From: Peribacillus sp044761985
GTDB lineage: Bacteria > Bacillota > Bacilli > Bacillales > DSM-1321
Length of the DNA stretch: 64,000 nucleotides
Direction of reading: 5' to 3'
Assembly (NCBI RefSeq): GCF_044761985.1
Contig: NZ_JBIWDK010000003.1
Coordinates: forward strand, 434,001 to 498,000
Part shown: one piece after another, positions 8,504 to 17,080 of the stretch
How the letters are laid out: each line of letters opens with the position of its first letter
How positions within the stretch are numbered: the stretch's first letter is position 1
Notes under the pieces: generated by a model
Database searches by the model: none
The model's input: the letters and a program-made list of their open reading frames with translations, nothing else
Told to the model about the DNA's origin: nothing
Program-made: the position numbers and the translations under genes

Positions 8504-9130
8504 ATGCATAAATGGAAAGATATTTCTCAGCCGCTTAAAGAAAATACGCCATATTGGCCAGGAGATACACCATATTCCTATCGCTTGAATGCTGAGATAG
8601 CCAAGGGATCTTCCGTAAATGTTGGCGAAATTCGCATGAGCACACATTTAGGTACACATATTGACGCACCTTTTCATTTTGATGAAGAAGGAAAGAAAAT
8701 CCTGGAGCTGGACTTGGATTTATATATCGGGGAAGCACTTGTCGTCCAGGTCGATGTTGATAGAAGTATTGGGATAGAAGCTTTAGTTGACATCGAATTG
8801 AATGGGATCGAGAGATTATTGCTGGCAACGGGGAAGTGGAAGGACCTCAGCCAATTCCCTGATGCAATTCCGGCAATCGAACCGGGCTTAGCCTCCTTCT
8901 TAGCTGAAAAAGGGGTGAAATTGCTCGGATTGGATTTGCCTTCCGTCGATTATCTCGACAGTAAAGAATTACCTGCTCACCATGCCCTGGCAAGTTGCGG
9001 GATTCACATTCTTGAAGGCCTTGTTCTTCAAGGCGTAGAACCGGGTCTGTATGATTTGGCCGCACTGCCACTCGCTTTGGAGAAGGGGGATGGCAGTCCG
9101 GTCAGAGCGGTGTTGAAACGAAAGGATTAG
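8504..9130 (+). CDS. kynB: Kynurenine formamidase
   Basis: A 208-residue metal-dependent enzyme of the cyclase/KynB family that hydrolyses N-formylkynurenine to kynurenine and formate. The metal-binding signature STHLGTHIDAPFHF is present (H48, H52, D54), and a second conserved stretch (GLDLPSVDYLD) follows in the C-terminal half. ATG 8504 is chosen because GGAGAGG lies just upstream and the resulting protein begins MHKWKDIS like family members; an upstream GTG overlapping the kynA stop is less likely. It connects kynA chemically to kynU. Confidence 0.93.
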   Translation: MHKWKDISQPLKENTPYWPGDTPYSYRLNAEIAKGSSVNVGEIRMSTHLGTHIDAPFHFDEEGKKILELDLDLYIGEALVVQVDVDRSIGIEALVDIELNGIERLLLATGKWKDLSQFPDAIPAIEPGLASFLAEKGVKLLGLDLPSVDYLDSKELPAHHALASCGIHILEGLVLQGVEPGLYDLAALPLALEKGDGSPVRAVLKRKD

Positions 9131-9146
9131 GTGAGGAGAGATAAGG

Positions 9147-9800
9147 ATGAGCAAAATCGGTATTTATGGATCTTCCTTCGATCCTATTACGAATGTACAC
9201 TTATGGACGGCATCGACCATTGCGCATCGAGCCAAGCTTGATAAAGTCATTTTTTTACCATGTGCCAATAATCGGATTGATAAACAGATGAAAACAAGCA
9301 ATGAGCACCGCTGGAATATGCTAAGTCTCGCCATCAAGGAAAATCCGTTATTTGAAGTGAGTGATTATGAAATATATGAACGAGCAGGAATCAGCAAACA
9401 GTATACATGGTATACGATGGAGTACTTTAAAGCGCAGTATCCGAAGGATGAGGTATATTTCATCATGGGGGCCGATTTGCTTCAAGATATGGATAATCAG
9501 GAATTACCGGTGCATCTTCGCTGGAAATTCAGAGAAAAATTGATTGCGAATCATAAATTCATTATCATGGCCCGAGAAGGAATAGATATGCTCAAGGTCA
9601 TCTCCAAAAGCCCTTTACTGAGAAATTATGATAATGGCAATACATTTCACCTAATTGATAAAGGTCTTTCCATGGAAATCAGTTCAACATATATAAGAGA
9701 CGAGTTCAGCATGGGCGGAGAGCCAAGATATTTACTGCCAGATGTTTGTTATCAGTATATTGTAGATCATGGACTCTATAAAACAACTCAAAATGTTTAA
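9147..9800 (+). CDS. NadD-family nucleotidyltransferase (kyn operon paralog)
   Basis: A 217-residue protein with the fold and signatures of nicotinate mononucleotide adenylyltransferase. The N-terminal nucleotide-binding motif is GSSFDPITNVH (canonical GGTFDPPHxGH; T15 and H18 kept, the intervening glycine replaced by valine), and ISSTYIRD is near the C-terminus. It starts 16 bp after kynB behind GAGGAGAGATAAGG and ends the operon before a strong terminator. It is longer than typical NadD (~190 aa), with an insert around residues 130-170. A link from tryptophan breakdown to NAD is attractive, but the genes present yield anthranilate, not quinolinate, so its real substrate is uncertain. Confidence 0.85.
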   Translation: MSKIGIYGSSFDPITNVHLWTASTIAHRAKLDKVIFLPCANNRIDKQMKTSNEHRWNMLSLAIKENPLFEVSDYEIYERAGISKQYTWYTMEYFKAQYPKDEVYFIMGADLLQDMDNQELPVHLRWKFREKLIANHKFIIMAREGIDMLKVISKSPLLRNYDNGNTFHLIDKGLSMEISSTYIRDEFSMGGEPRYLLPDVCYQYIVDHGLYKTTQNV

Positions 9801-9847
9801 GGAAGGGGCCCAATCACTTAGGTGATGTGGGCTCTTTCCTTTTTTAT
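9801..9847 (+). terminator. Terminator of the kynurenine operon
   Basis: GGAAGGGGCCCAATCAC and GTGATGTGGGCTCTTTCC form a long stem followed by TTTTTTA, one base after the nucleotidyltransferase stop. Confidence 0.9.
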
Positions 9848-9944
9848 TTAACTCGTGTGATTTAGATTGAAAATGAAATTTAATCAGAATATTATAAAAA
9901 GTTGAAGCGGTGCTAAACGTAATAGTATAGGGCTTTTGGAAGGG

Positions 9945-9965
9945 AGCATTCTTAACGGGAATGCT
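9945..9965. repeat. Small inverted repeat in kyn-sbp intergenic region
   Basis: AGCATTC and GAATGCT (7 bp) are separated by 7 nt. No T tract follows. It may be an operator or chance. Apart from this and the signals listed next, the 353-base gap 9801-10153 holds nothing recognisable. Confidence 0.25.
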
Positions 9966-9994
9966 TAAAACGGTCTGGAAGACAAAAAACACAG

Positions 9995-10023
9995 TTGACA
10001 ACTTGGGATACTTTGCTTTAAGG
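9995..10023 (+). promoter_or_regulatory. Candidate promoter of the sulfate transport operon
   Basis: A perfect TTGACA (9995-10000) is followed after 17 bp by TTAAGG, a poor -10. A weak -10 with a perfect -35 would suit an activated or repressed promoter. No SAM or other known riboswitch is visible between here and sbp. Confidence 0.35.
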
Positions 10024-10073
10024 TAGGGATACGTAAAAAAGAAAACAGAATATTTGCTGATCAGAAAACTGAA

Positions 10074-10122
10074 GGCATACTATTTCCTAACTTTAAATGA
10101 GGAAGTAGTATGCCTATTTTGT
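10074..10122 (+). promoter_or_regulatory. Large hairpin in the sbp leader (attenuator candidate)
   Basis: GGCATACTATTTCCT (10074-10088) pairs with AGGAAGTAGTATGCC (10100-10114) through 15 bp including one G-U, with an 11-nt loop, then TATTTTG. It looks like a Rho-independent terminator lying between the candidate promoter and the sbp start 32 nt downstream. It could attenuate or stabilise the mRNA. Confidence 0.5.
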
Positions 10123-10153
10123 TTAAAGAAAGTTAAAAACAGGGGGAAAGATT

Positions 10154-11188
10154 ATGAAAAGGTTATTGGCGTTTTCAAGTTTGGTTTTAGCATTTGGGGT
10201 GCTAGCTGGTTGTAGTTCCGAAAAGACTGAAGGAAAAGAAGGAAAGCCTAAATCCGTAGAATTACTGAACGTGTCCTATGACCCGACCCGTGAGTTGTAC
10301 CAAGAATATAATAAAGCATTCGCGAAACATTGGAAGGAAGAATCAGGTCAAGATGTTACGATTCAGCAATCGCACGGAGGCTCTGGTAAGCAAGGAAGAG
10401 CGGTCATTGACGGATTGGAAGCGGATGTCGTGACGCTTGCATTGGCTTATGACATCGATGCCATCAATGAAGCCAGTAAACTTTTGGAAAAAGATTGGCA
10501 AACGCGCCTGCCGGAAAATTCAACACCTTACACGTCAACCATTGTATTCCTAGTAAAAAAGGATAATCCGAAAGGCATCAAAGATTGGGATGACTTAATC
10601 AAAAAGGATGTTTCCGTCATTACTCCAAACCCAAAAACAAGCGGGGGGGCAAGGTGGAATTATTTGGCCGCATGGGCATTTGCCGAGAAGAAGTTCAATG
10701 ATGATGAAGCGAAAGTAAAAGAGTTCATGAAAAAACTTTATCAAAATGTGGAAGTGTTGGACTCCGGTGCTAGGGGTGCCACGACTACATTTGTGGAAAG
10801 AGAAATCGGTGACGTACTAATTGCTTGGGAAAACGAAGCGTATTTAACGCTTGAGGAATTCGGCGATGATAAATATGAAATCGTCAATCCTTCCATAAGT
10901 ATTTTAGCCGAACCTCCAGTGGCGGTAGTCGACAAAGTGGTTGAGAAAAAGGGAACGAAGGAAGTGGCGGAAGCATATCTAGAGTATTTGTATACGGATG
11001 AGGGGCAAGAAATTGCGGCTAAGAACTTCTATCGACCAAGGGATGAAAAGGTTCTGGCAAACCATAAAGAACAGTTTGCCGACATTGACATGGTAACGGT
11101 TGATGAGAAGTTCGGCGGCTGGAATGAAGCCCAGAAGACCCATTTCAATGATGGTGGTACATTCGACGAAATATATCAACCAAAATAA
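10154..11188 (+). CDS. sbp: Sulfate ABC transporter substrate-binding lipoprotein
   Basis: A 344-residue type II periplasmic-binding-fold protein. The N-terminal signal ends in a lipobox (LAGC, Cys about residue 20), so it is anchored outside the membrane. The mature protein begins with the sulfate/thiosulfate binding signature LLNVSYDPTRELY and continues with HGGSGKQGRAV and DVVTLALAYDID. It delivers sulfate or thiosulfate to CysTWA encoded directly downstream. GGGGGAAAG lies upstream of ATG. A 45-nt hairpin separates it from cysT, which would favour higher levels of the binding protein than of the membrane subunits. Confidence 0.95.
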   Translation: MKRLLAFSSLVLAFGVLAGCSSEKTEGKEGKPKSVELLNVSYDPTRELYQEYNKAFAKHWKEESGQDVTIQQSHGGSGKQGRAVIDGLEADVVTLALAYDIDAINEASKLLEKDWQTRLPENSTPYTSTIVFLVKKDNPKGIKDWDDLIKKDVSVITPNPKTSGGARWNYLAAWAFAEKKFNDDEAKVKEFMKKLYQNVEVLDSGARGATTTFVEREIGDVLIAWENEAYLTLEEFGDDKYEIVNPSISILAEPPVAVVDKVVEKKGTKEVAEAYLEYLYTDEGQEIAAKNFYRPRDEKVLANHKEQFADIDMVTVDEKFGGWNEAQKTHFNDGGTFDEIYQPK

Positions 11189-11232
11189 GTGTAGAGGGGA
11201 AGAGGAATGTTTGATTCTTCTTCTCCTTCACT
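11188..11232 (+). promoter_or_regulatory. Intercistronic hairpin between sbp and cysT
   Basis: AGTG...GGGGAAGAGGAAT pairs with ATTCTTCTTCTCC...CACT around a 5-nt loop. There is no T tract, so it is more likely an mRNA-stabilising or processing element than a terminator. Confidence 0.45.
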
Positions 11233-11261
11233 AATTAAGTAGAAAGAGCTGGGGAGATACC

Positions 11262-12101
11262 ATGAATATTGTGACTGAAGTCAAGCGCAAGAGAAAAAGG
11301 ACGATACCTGGTTTTGGGTTGGCGATGGGATTGACATTACTGTATTTATCCATCATCGTCTTGATTCCCCTATCCATGGTTTTTTTAAATACATTTTCAA
11401 TGGGAATGAAGGATTTTTGGGAGACCATCACTGAACCAAGAGTTGTTGCCTCCTATAGATTAAGTTTTCTGACGGCTTTAACTGCGGCATTTGTGAACGC
11501 AGTTTTTGGCGTTTTAATTGCCTGGGTTCTGACACGTTATGAGTTTCCAGGGAAACGGATCATCGATGGCCTGGTCGACTTGCCTTTTGCCCTTCCAACG
11601 GCAGTTGCCGGCATTACGTTAACCACTTTATACTCACCGAACGGGTGGATTGGACAGTTTTTTGGATTCAAGATTGCCTTTACCCCTATCGGGATTATCA
11701 TTGCCCTCATTTTTATTGGTCTTCCCTTCGTTGTACGAATGGTTCAACCCGTGCTTGAAAATATAGAAAAGGGGATGGAAGAAGCATCTGCTTCACTAGG
11801 GGCAAACCGAATGCAGACATTTATTAAAATTATTTTTCCTGAATTGATTCCCGCAATCTTGACGGGGTTTGCCCTATCATTTGCGAGGGCACTTGGCGAA
11901 TACGGATCCGTCGTGTTCATTGCCGGCAATATGCCTTTTAAGACAGAAATTTCCCCTCTTATCATCATGACGAAGCTTGAACAGTATGATTACCAAGGGG
12001 CAACCGCCGTGGCGACGGTTATGCTTGTCATTACATTTCTGATTTTGCTCACCATTAATATCTTGCAATGGTGGACTAGTAGAAGATATTCCGCAAAATA
12101 G
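11262..12101 (+). CDS. cysT: Sulfate ABC transporter permease CysT
   Basis: A 279-residue inner-membrane subunit with six hydrophobic segments. It carries the conserved coupling-loop EAA region (EEASASLGANRMQTFIKI, about residues 168-185) and the family segment DLPFALPTAVAGITL. It pairs with CysW to form the sulfate channel. GGGGAGA precedes ATG. Only 9 bp separate its stop from cysW, consistent with coupled translation. Confidence 0.93.
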   Translation: MNIVTEVKRKRKRTIPGFGLAMGLTLLYLSIIVLIPLSMVFLNTFSMGMKDFWETITEPRVVASYRLSFLTALTAAFVNAVFGVLIAWVLTRYEFPGKRIIDGLVDLPFALPTAVAGITLTTLYSPNGWIGQFFGFKIAFTPIGIIIALIFIGLPFVVRMVQPVLENIEKGMEEASASLGANRMQTFIKIIFPELIPAILTGFALSFARALGEYGSVVFIAGNMPFKTEISPLIIMTKLEQYDYQGATAVATVMLVITFLILLTINILQWWTSRRYSAK

Positions 12102-12110
12102 GAGGGGACC

Positions 12111-12998
12111 GTGTTGGCCAATCATCATCCTGTGGCTACAGAGCCAAATAAACCAGTCATCTTAACAAGAAACGCTACGAAGGAGCCAAAACTTATCCAA
12201 TGGACCCTTATTTCCATTGTATTGCTATTCTTGACGCTTTTTTTGGTCGTTCCGTTGATTGCTATCTTTGTAAAAGCCTTTGAAAAGGGAGCGGAAGCGT
12301 ATGTTGCGGCGATTGCTCACCCAGATTCTTTGGCTGCCATTAAATTAACGTTGATCGTTGTCCTGATCACTTTACCTTTGAATGCCATATTCGGGGTAGT
12401 GGCGGCATGGACGATTACAAAATATGAATTTAAAGGGAAGAACTTTTTAGTTACGTTGATCGATCTTCCATTTTCCGTGTCACCGGTCATTGCCGGTTTG
12501 ATATTCGTCCTATTATTTGGTCTGAATGGAGCGCTTGGTCCATTTTTGCAGGCGTACGATATAAAAGTGATATTTTCCATACCGGGCATTGTCATTGCTT
12601 CCCTATTCATTACCTTCCCTTTTATAGCACGGGAATTGATTCCACTTATGCAAAGCCAGGGAACCTCTGAAGAAGAAGCCTCCCTTACCCTTGGTGCTGG
12701 CGGGTTCAAGACTTTTTGGTATGTAACGTTGCCCAATATTAAATGGGGCTTATTATACGGAATCATTTTGTGCAATGCGAGGACGATCGGGGAATTTGGA
12801 GCCGTATCGGTTGTATCAGGCCATATACGCGGCATGACGAACACGATGCCACTTCATATTGAAATCCTATACAATGAATATCAATTTTCAGCGGCATTCG
12901 CCGTGGCATCGTTAATGTCCATTTTTGCAATTATAACGTTGGTTTTAAAGAGTCTAATAGAATGGAAAACGGACCTGAAATCTACAAAAGCTAGGTAG
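12111..12998 (+). CDS. cysW: Sulfate ABC transporter permease CysW
   Basis: A 295-residue second membrane subunit of the sulfate importer. It has six membrane segments, the segment DLPFSVSPVIAGLIF, and the EAA coupling loop EEEASLTLGAGGFKTFW. The ~30-residue N-terminal extension is hydrophilic and variable in the family. It starts with GTG behind AGGAGGGG (TTG 12114 is also possible) and is followed 11 bp later by cysA. Confidence 0.92.
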   Translation: MLANHHPVATEPNKPVILTRNATKEPKLIQWTLISIVLLFLTLFLVVPLIAIFVKAFEKGAEAYVAAIAHPDSLAAIKLTLIVVLITLPLNAIFGVVAAWTITKYEFKGKNFLVTLIDLPFSVSPVIAGLIFVLLFGLNGALGPFLQAYDIKVIFSIPGIVIASLFITFPFIARELIPLMQSQGTSEEEASLTLGAGGFKTFWYVTLPNIKWGLLYGIILCNARTIGEFGAVSVVSGHIRGMTNTMPLHIEILYNEYQFSAAFAVASLMSIFAIITLVLKSLIEWKTDLKSTKAR

Positions 12999-13009
12999 GG
13001 GGATGTACA

Positions 13010-14074
13010 ATGAGCATCATCATCGAAAACGTTACAAAATATTATGGGTCGTTTCAGGCCCTACAAGATATCAATCTAGAAATAAAAAGTGGGGAGCTTG
13101 TTGCGTTACTGGGTCCCTCGGGTTCGGGGAAAACTTCGTTGCTCCGCATCATAGCTGGTCTTGAACAGTCAGAAAACGGACATATATTATTTAATGAAGA
13201 GGATTACACAAACAAGCACGTGAAGGATAGGAACGTCGGTTTTGTCTTCCAGCATTATGCCCTTTTCCGAAACATGACCATTTTTGATAATGTTGCATAC
13301 GGTTTAAAGGTACGGCCCAGAAAAACAAGACCTAGCAAAAAAGCAATTGAAGAAAAAGTTACGGAACTGCTCCAACTGGTTAAACTGGAAGGATATAAAG
13401 ATCGCTATCCCTCTCAATTATCCGGGGGCCAGCGTCAGCGCGTGGCTTTAGCCAGGGCACTGGCCGTAGAGCCAAATATTTTGTTGCTCGATGAACCATT
13501 TGGGGCACTGGACGCCAAAGTCCGTAAAGAACTTAGGCGTTGGTTAAGAAAGCTGCATGACGAGTTCAATGTCACGAGTGTCTTTGTAACACATGATCAG
13601 GAAGAAGCGATGGATGTCGCCGATCGGGTCGTCATCATGAATGAGGGGAAAATCGAACAGATTGGAACACCAGATGAAGTATACGAACATCCAAAGAATC
13701 CATTTGTTTATGACTTTCTCGGCAGTGTTAACCTATTCAAGGGAAAGGTCCATCAAGGAAAGCTTGCAACCGGGAATGTGGAAATTCACGTACCGGATAG
13801 TGAGGACGGAGATAGCACAGGATATGTAAGATCTCATAACTTCATTATCGAAAAAGGACCATCCAATGTCGATTCTATTGAATCCGTCATCGATCATATT
13901 CATGCAATCGGACCGATTGTCCGTATTGAAGTGATTCGTCAGGACATTCAGGAACCGCTCGAAATCGAACTTACAAAAGACCAATTTAATCAGCTTTCTT
14001 TAAAAAAGGGAGATATTGTGTTTGTTCGTCCAAAAGAGTTGAAAGTTTTTGTTGACTATATGGCCGGAATCTGA
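13010..14074 (+). CDS. cysA: Sulfate ABC transporter ATP-binding protein CysA
   Basis: A 354-residue ATPase energising sulfate uptake through CysTW. Walker A is GPSGSGKT (35-42), the Q-loop is in FVFQHYALF, the signature is LSGGQRQRVALARAL, Walker B is ILLLDEPFGALD, and the H-loop is in FVTHDQEEAMD. The C-terminal ~115 residues form the TOBE-type regulatory region seen in CysA. It is the last gene of the operon and is followed by a terminator at 14134. Confidence 0.93.
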   Translation: MSIIIENVTKYYGSFQALQDINLEIKSGELVALLGPSGSGKTSLLRIIAGLEQSENGHILFNEEDYTNKHVKDRNVGFVFQHYALFRNMTIFDNVAYGLKVRPRKTRPSKKAIEEKVTELLQLVKLEGYKDRYPSQLSGGQRQRVALARALAVEPNILLLDEPFGALDAKVRKELRRWLRKLHDEFNVTSVFVTHDQEEAMDVADRVVIMNEGKIEQIGTPDEVYEHPKNPFVYDFLGSVNLFKGKVHQGKLATGNVEIHVPDSEDGDSTGYVRSHNFIIEKGPSNVDSIESVIDHIHAIGPIVRIEVIRQDIQEPLEIELTKDQFNQLSLKKGDIVFVRPKELKVFVDYMAGI

Positions 14075-14133
14075 AAAATGTAAGGGAATCATACTAATAA
14101 GAACTCCCTTTATGAAAGAGAAAAAATGTAAAA

Positions 14134-14178
14134 AATATGGTCCGGAACCGAATCAAGGTTTCGGGCCATATTCTTTTT
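14134..14178 (+). terminator. Terminator of the sbp-cysTWA operon
   Basis: AATATGG...CCATATT outer stem with paired interior (CCGGAACC against GGTTTCGG), followed by CTTTTT. Confidence 0.85.
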
Positions 14179-14363
14179 AAAAAGTAATAAGTGCCTTTTT
14201 TTGACAACACCAAACCTATTGACTATCATAAGTTGTGGTTCTTCTATACTAATAATTGGATAGATTATCATGTGGGAGTTTGTCGTTTTACTAGAAGGAA
14301 CTTGTCAAATATTGGTCTATATATCTCGTCTGAATGTCGAAAAAATATGTTTAATGTTAAAAA

Positions 14364-14380
14364 TGAAATATAAATGTAAT
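14364..14380 (+). promoter_or_regulatory. WalR-type binding site upstream of cwlO
   Basis: TGAAAT-ATAAA-TGTAAT matches the WalR direct repeat TGTWAH-N5-TGTWAH with one mismatch. It ends 29 bp before the extended -10 element, about 45-61 bp upstream of the expected start, a position suited to activation. cwlO is a known WalRK target in B. subtilis. Confidence 0.6.
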
Positions 14381-14409
14381 ATTGCTATTACGTATTTGAC
14401 AAAAAGCGG

Positions 14410-14418
14410 TGATATACT
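14410..14418 (+). promoter_or_regulatory. Extended -10 promoter of cwlO
   Basis: TG-A-TATACT forms an extended -10. A TTGACA at 14396-14401 is too close to pair with it and would instead need a weak -10 near 14419. Transcription from here gives a leader of roughly 170 nt. The rest of the 14179-14363 gap shows nothing recognisable. Confidence 0.5.
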
Positions 14419-14597
14419 ACGTATTAGGTAATGAGCTCAAAGAAATTCTGTATTTTATGTAATATGAAATCAATCCTAGAAAAGTACATAATGCTTTTAA
14501 AAAATAGAGAAGAGATTCCTGTGGTTCAATTTGATTGCTATTTTCTTAGATAGAAAGAAGTGGGTCAATTGAATTGCTAGGGAAGAAAGTAGGGGAA

Positions 14598-15956
14598 ATG
14601 AGTTTGAAGAAAAAGTTAATCGTATTAAATACCACTATTATGCTCGGTTTAGGAAGCATTTTTGCCGCACCGATGGTCAATGCGGAATCTGTTTCAGATA
14701 TTCAATCACAACGTGCCGGAATTCAATCCGATATTTCAGATGCTGAAAAAGTCATTCAGGACTTACAGAAAGAGCAAGCGAAAATGGATTCCCGGATTAA
14801 AGAAATCGTTAATGCAATGGAAGAAAACGATAAAAAAATCAAGAAAACCAATATAGAAGTAACTGAAACGGAAAAAGATATTGATTCATTGAAAAAAGAA
14901 ATTACTGCTTTAGAGGAAAGAATTGCAAAACGCGAAGAAATCCTAAAGGAGCGTGCCCTTTCTTTCCAAGAGAGCGGCGGTGACGTTAATTACCTTGAAG
15001 TAGTTTTAGGATCTACTAGTTTCCGTGATCTTGTTGACCGTGTAGGAGCAGTTGCGGCTATCGTTGAAGCAGATCAGGAGATTCTTACTCAGCAAGAAGC
15101 GGATAAAGCTGAGCTAGAAGCAAAACATGAAGAAGTAGAGAAGAAATTACAAAGCCTTAAAGAGATGCAAGTTGACCTAAAAGGTATGAAATCTCAAATT
15201 AAGGAACAAAAAGCAGCTAGTGTAAAAATGAAATCTAAACTTGAAAAGAAACAGTCTGAAACAGAAGCTCTTAAAAAGGCACTACAAAATGAAGATGCAG
15301 ATTTAGCGGGCAAATTAGCAACGATTCGTGAAAACATTAAAAAAGAAGAAGAACGTAAAGCGGCTGAAAAGGCCGAACTAAACCGTGTGGCGGAAGAGGT
15401 TCAGAAATCTTCTACTAACCATGTAGATGATCATGTAGATAGCAATGTAGCGCCTTCTACTAGTTCTTCTAAAAATGAATCTTCATCAAGTTCATCAAAA
15501 AGTTCACCAAAAAGTAATGTTTCAACAACTCCAAAGAGTGAAAGCAAGACTACAGTAGCGCCAAGTACAGCTAACGTAGGGTCTGCAATCACAGCAGGTT
15601 ATAAATACATCGGTAATTCAACATATGTTTTCGGTGGCGGAAGAACAGCATCCGATATTGCAAACGGCCGATTCGATTGTTCAGCATTTGTTGCATGGGC
15701 TTACAAACAAGCAGGTGTTAATCTACCACCAAGCACTGGTGCCTTGACAGGTGCAGGAAAGCAAGTTTCAAAAAGCCAGATGCAACCGGGAGATTTAGTA
15801 TTCTTCAACACGTATAAAACTGATGGACACGTTGGTATTTACGTTGGAGGAGGCAAGTTCATTGGCTCTCAAAGTTCGACAGGAGTGGCTGTTGCTAACA
15901 TGAGCAGCGGATATTGGGCAAGCAAATTCAATGGCCGTGTAGTTCGGGTGAAATAA
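14598..15956 (+). CDS. cwlO: Peptidoglycan DL-endopeptidase CwlO-like
   Basis: A secreted protein of ~452 residues. Signal peptide cleaved near VNA-ES (about residue 29), then long coiled coils (about 30-280) containing the CwlO hallmark LQESGG/VLGSTSF region, a Ser/Thr/Lys-rich linker, and a C-terminal NlpC/P60 domain with nucleophile in RFDCSAFVAWAY (C361) and histidine in GHVGIYVG. It cuts D-Glu-DAP bonds in cell-wall peptides during elongation; in B. subtilis it is controlled by WalR and FtsEX. ATG 14598 has AGGGG unusually close (2 nt); TTG 14574 upstream is the alternative, adding 8 residues. A strong terminator follows. Confidence 0.9.
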   Translation: MSLKKKLIVLNTTIMLGLGSIFAAPMVNAESVSDIQSQRAGIQSDISDAEKVIQDLQKEQAKMDSRIKEIVNAMEENDKKIKKTNIEVTETEKDIDSLKKEITALEERIAKREEILKERALSFQESGGDVNYLEVVLGSTSFRDLVDRVGAVAAIVEADQEILTQQEADKAELEAKHEEVEKKLQSLKEMQVDLKGMKSQIKEQKAASVKMKSKLEKKQSETEALKKALQNEDADLAGKLATIRENIKKEEERKAAEKAELNRVAEEVQKSSTNHVDDHVDSNVAPSTSSSKNESSSSSSKSSPKSNVSTTPKSESKTTVAPSTANVGSAITAGYKYIGNSTYVFGGGRTASDIANGRFDCSAFVAWAYKQAGVNLPPSTGALTGAGKQVSKSQMQPGDLVFFNTYKTDGHVGIYVGGGKFIGSQSSTGVAVANMSSGYWASKFNGRVVRVK

Positions 15957-15967
15957 TAGTGTCTTAA

Positions 15968-16000
15968 TGGGCAGGGTGATGATCACCCTGCCCATTTTTT
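15968..16000 (+). terminator. Terminator of cwlO
   Basis: TGGGCAGGGTGAT and ATCACCCTGCCCA form a near-perfect stem followed by TTTTTTTA. Confidence 0.92.
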
Positions 16001-16164
16001 TATAAAAATTACGGATAAAAATAAAAAAAGTGAAACTTATTTTGATTAATATCGTAAATACTATTAAGATGAAATAAGGATAGGTGATGTGGATTTAACT
16101 TGTAAACTTACTGACATTTAATGAAACAACATTCCTACTACTAAAAAATGGAGGCAAAAAACAC

Positions 16165-16626
16165 ATGATGAAAAAAATTATGGCTGCTTTACTAACTATC
16201 ACATTAGCTTTCTCGCCAGTTGGTGCGTATGTATTCCAAGACCATTCACAATCCGCCGATGCAAGGGGTTATAAATCCGGGAAAAGAAGTTTCAACAATA
16301 ATAACTCGAATAACAATACGAATAACAACTCGAATTTCCAAAATAAACAAACGAATAAATCCGATGCAAATACAAACAAAGCGAAAACCGATACAAAAAG
16401 CGGCAACTCATTTACTAAGGGCGGCTTAATGAAAGGAATCATGCTTGGAGGGCTTGCAGGTTTACTTTTTGGTAGCCTATTTGCCAATATGGGAGCTCTT
16501 GGTTCCATTCTTGGACTATTAGTCAACGTTATTGCGATCGTTGCCATCGTGGTCATTATCCGCAAGATTTTCGTTTACTTCCAAGATAAGAAGAAAAAAG
16601 AGGATTCAAACCCATGGAGAGGCTAA
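16165..16626 (+). CDS. Tim44-like short membrane protein
   Basis: A 153-residue protein with an N-terminal signal/anchor, an Asn-rich low-complexity stretch (about residues 40-65, largely N, T, K, Q), then a Gly-rich segment GGLMKGIMLGGLAGLLFG and a C-terminal hydrophobic helix ending in a lysine-rich tail. The Gly-rich segment plus helix match the N-terminal part of bacterial Tim44-domain proteins, but the Tim44 lipid-binding domain itself is absent. Function unknown. ATG follows TGGAGG by 10 nt. It overlaps the next gene by 13 bp, so the two are co-translated. Confidence 0.7.
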   Translation: MMKKIMAALLTITLAFSPVGAYVFQDHSQSADARGYKSGKRSFNNNNSNNNTNNNSNFQNKQTNKSDANTNKAKTDTKSGNSFTKGGLMKGIMLGGLAGLLFGSLFANMGALGSILGLLVNVIAIVAIVVIIRKIFVYFQDKKKKEDSNPWRG

Positions 16627-16913
16627 GAATTTCCGAACAAGATATCATTAATGCAGTATGTGTATACATTGCTCGTAAAAAGCAGGTCGAGCCCAATGAA
16701 GTGGAAGTTGAATTGATGTATGATGATGATTATGGCTTCTCAGCTGAAACGTTCGTTGATGGCAGGAAGCAAGTATTGATCACGATCAACTTGATCGAAG
16801 CGCTTCGATTATGGCTGGATGAATACTTAAATATCGACCCATATTCAGGCATTGAGCTTGTCTTGGATGACGAAGAAGGCATAGTCGCCTTAATAAGCGA
16901 AAGCAATAACTAA
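16614..16913 (+). CDS. DUF2653 (YxcD-like) protein
   Basis: A 99-residue soluble acidic protein beginning MERLRISEQDIINAVCVYIA and containing VEVELMYDDDYGFSAE. Both segments resemble Bacillus YxcD, the type member of DUF2653. No enzymatic motif is seen. The start overlaps the end of the Tim44-like gene by 13 bp, implying a joint, probably membrane-related, role. A strong terminator follows. Confidence 0.75.
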   Translation: MERLRISEQDIINAVCVYIARKKQVEPNEVEVELMYDDDYGFSAETFVDGRKQVLITINLIEALRLWLDEYLNIDPYSGIELVLDDEEGIVALISESNN

Positions 16914-16914
16914 G

Positions 16915-16952
16915 CAAAAAAAGGATGTTCCTAGGGGAGCATCCTTTTTTTA
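16915..16952 (+). terminator. Terminator after DUF2653 gene
   Basis: AAAAAAAGGATG and CATCCTTTTTTT form the stem, with a 12-nt loop. Confidence 0.88.
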
Positions 16953-17080
16953 TCTATTTTAGAGGCCAAGTTATATTGGAAAGAATCAGATTATGGAAAA
17001 GTGGTGAGCGCCAGTTGTCAAAAGGGTACTAGACTAGTAGGATGAGTGTAAGTATATGGAATCTAAGAGGAGGAAAGAAG

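Noticed and set aside
12317..12844. 175-residue minus-strand frame opposite cysW
   Set aside because: It is the antisense shadow of a clear CysW permease; no ribosome binding site and no recognisable domain.
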